Source: Hyphomicrobiales bacterium (GTDB lineage Bacteria; Pseudomonadota; Alphaproteobacteria; Rhizobiales; Beijerinckiaceae). Taken from it: a stretch of DNA of 40,541 nucleotides. Every line of letters begins with the position of its first letter. The stretch's first letter is position 1. The notes under the pieces are model-generated. The model worked only from the letters and a program-made list of their open reading frames with translations, was not told the DNA's origin and made no database searches. Position numbers and translations under genes: made by a program. Location of the stretch: contig JAPLOU010000059.1 of the NCBI GenBank assembly GCA_026400535.1, positions 1 through 40,541 of the forward strand, given 5' to 3'. Shown in pieces: positions 39,488-40,541 of this stretch.

Positions 39488-40541
39488 ATGAAAATCCTGT
39501 TTGTTCACCAGAACTTTCCGGGCCAGTTCCGGTATTCCGCGAGCGCGCTGGCCGGCGATAGCCGCAACCAGGTCGTCGCCCTGTCGATCAGCCCGCCGGC
39601 CTATCCGACGCCCGGCGTGACCATCGTGTCCTACAGGCCCCGGCGCAACTCCGCCAAGGACATCCATCCGCTGGCGGCGGACTTCGAGACCAAGGTCATC
39701 CGCGGCGAAGCGGCGGCCGGCGCGGCCATCGAACTGCGCAAGAAGGGCTTCATGCCCGACATCATCATCGCGCATCCCGGCTGGGGTGAGCACATGTTCC
39801 TGAAGGATATCTGGCCGGAGGCCCGCGTGCTTCTGTTTCTTGAATTCTTCTACCGGGCGGAAGGGTATGACTATGCCTTCGATCCCGAGTTCAGCCGCGA
39901 CTCGCTGCAGGGCCGCACGCGGCTCAGGGCCAAGAACGCCAACCTGCTGACCGGCTTTGACGTCATGGACTGGGGCTACAGCCCGACCCAATGGCAGAAA
40001 TCCTCCCTGCCGGCCCGCTTTCACGACCAGATCAGCGTAATCTTCGATGGCATCGATACCGCCTTCATCACTCCGGACGCCGAGGCCGTGTTCGAACTTC
40101 CCGACGGGCGCAGCGTCCGGCAGGGCGACGAGGCGCTGACCTTTGTCAACCGCAACATGGAGCCCTATCGCGGCTTTCACATCTTCATGCGGGCGCTTCC
40201 CGCCATCCAGAAGGCCCGTCCCAACGCCGTCACGCTCATCGTCGGCGGCGAGGAGGTCAGCTACGGGGCAAAGCCTTCGGAAGGCGGCAGCTGGAAGGAT
40301 GTCATGCTGAAGGAGGTCGGCGACAAGCTCGATCTGAGCCGCATCGTCTTTCTCGGCCGCATCCCCTATCCCGCCTACCGCCAGGTCCTGCGCGTCAGCC
40401 GGGCGCATGCCTATCTGACCTATCCCTTCGTCCTGTCATGGTCGATGCTGGAGAGCATGGCTGCCGAAAACCTCGTGATCGCTTCAGCAACGCCGCCGGT
40501 GACGGAGGTGATCAGGACAGGCGAAAACGGTATTCTCGTGG
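39488..40541 (+). CDS. Family 4 glycosyltransferase, N-terminal part
   Basis: The frame opens at ATG 39488 and runs off the end of the window, giving 351 residues. The N terminus MKILFVHQNFPGQFRYSASALAGD is typical of GT-B retaining glycosyltransferases. The second Rossmann domain begins near LTFVNRNMEPYRGFHIFMRALPAIQKARPNAVTLIVGGEEVSYG, with a segment NRNMEPYRGFHIF that recalls the phosphate-binding region of GT4 enzymes. The visible end, YPFVLSWSMLESMAAENLVIASATPPVTEVIRTGENGILV, is the donor-binding motif in which the E-S-M-A and later E-V-I residues contact the nucleotide sugar. It probably adds a sugar to a cell-surface glycan; donor and acceptor are unknown. Confidence 0.93.
   Translation, partial: MKILFVHQNFPGQFRYSASALAGDSRNQVVALSISPPAYPTPGVTIVSYRPRRNSAKDIHPLAADFETKVIRGEAAAGAAIELRKKGFMPDIIIAHPGWGEHMFLKDIWPEARVLLFLEFFYRAEGYDYAFDPEFSRDSLQGRTRLRAKNANLLTGFDVMDWGYSPTQWQKSSLPARFHDQISVIFDGIDTAFITPDAEAVFELPDGRSVRQGDEALTFVNRNMEPYRGFHIFMRALPAIQKARPNAVTLIVGGEEVSYGAKPSEGGSWKDVMLKEVGDKLDLSRIVFLGRIPYPAYRQVLRVSRAHAYLTYPFVLSWSMLESMAAENLVIASATPPVTEVIRTGENGILV

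Overview
The window is a GC-rich, densely coding chromosomal stretch from an alphaproteobacterium, most likely a member of the Hyphomicrobiales (Rhizobiales). The basis is family content: a MucR/Ros-type regulator, an MbfA-type ferritin/iron exporter, DUF2336, DUF1491, DUF5330-like and DUF2076 proteins, a CIRCE-controlled groESL operon, and carA divergent from a YqeY gene. I see no rRNA, tRNA, insertion sequence, prophage or CRISPR array. Genus cannot be fixed from this sequence alone.

Layout. 1-3.6 kb: the end of a MucR-like gene, a translationally coupled EthD / ketosteroid-dehydrogenase-like flavoprotein pair, then sufE and a small membrane protein. 3.9-8.4 kb: a membrane sensor histidine kinase of the DivJ/PleC type, a peptidoglycan-binding-domain protein, DUF1491, a convergent DUF2336 gene, and a small conserved-looking gene with a CtrA-like site between it and DUF2336. 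8.4-17.3 kb: envelope genes, comprising lipoproteins, a bifunctional penicillin-binding protein with DUF1214/DUF1254-like partners, a secreted histidine-rich repeat protein, a DUF2076 protein, mbfA and an L,D-transpeptidase. 17.2-19.5 kb: a surface-polysaccharide pair (family 2 glycosyltransferase and flippase) with a small secreted protein. 19.7-22.3 kb: an acetyltransferase and two exporters. 22.3-24.5 kb: groES-groEL with a heat-shock-type promoter and CIRCE.

24.7-26.4 kb: a tiny lipoprotein, a lipoprotein whose His/Cys pattern resembles circularly permuted papain-like (PPPDE/LRAT) proteins, and a second L,D-transpeptidase. 26.4-33.5 kb: what looks like a small-molecule uptake and catabolism locus. 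It holds a D-threonine-aldolase-like PLP enzyme, an NMT1/THI5-type ABC importer, an FAD-linked oxidase, a flavodoxin-fold oxidoreductase and a creatininase-family hydrolase. The oxidase and the hydrolase are each interrupted by a frameshift, so the locus is either decaying or carries sequence errors.

33.6-36.9 kb holds the most unusual item. A short KdsD/KpsF-like sugar-phosphate isomerase without CBS domains is translationally coupled to a 698-residue protein. That protein joins a complete lactate/malate-dehydrogenase-like half to an HPr-kinase-like P-loop half. A GtrA-family membrane protein follows. I do not know a described system with this architecture and propose it as the lead candidate for new biology. 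The window ends with a methyltransferase, carA, a YqeY/GatB-like gene and the start of a family 4 glycosyltransferase.
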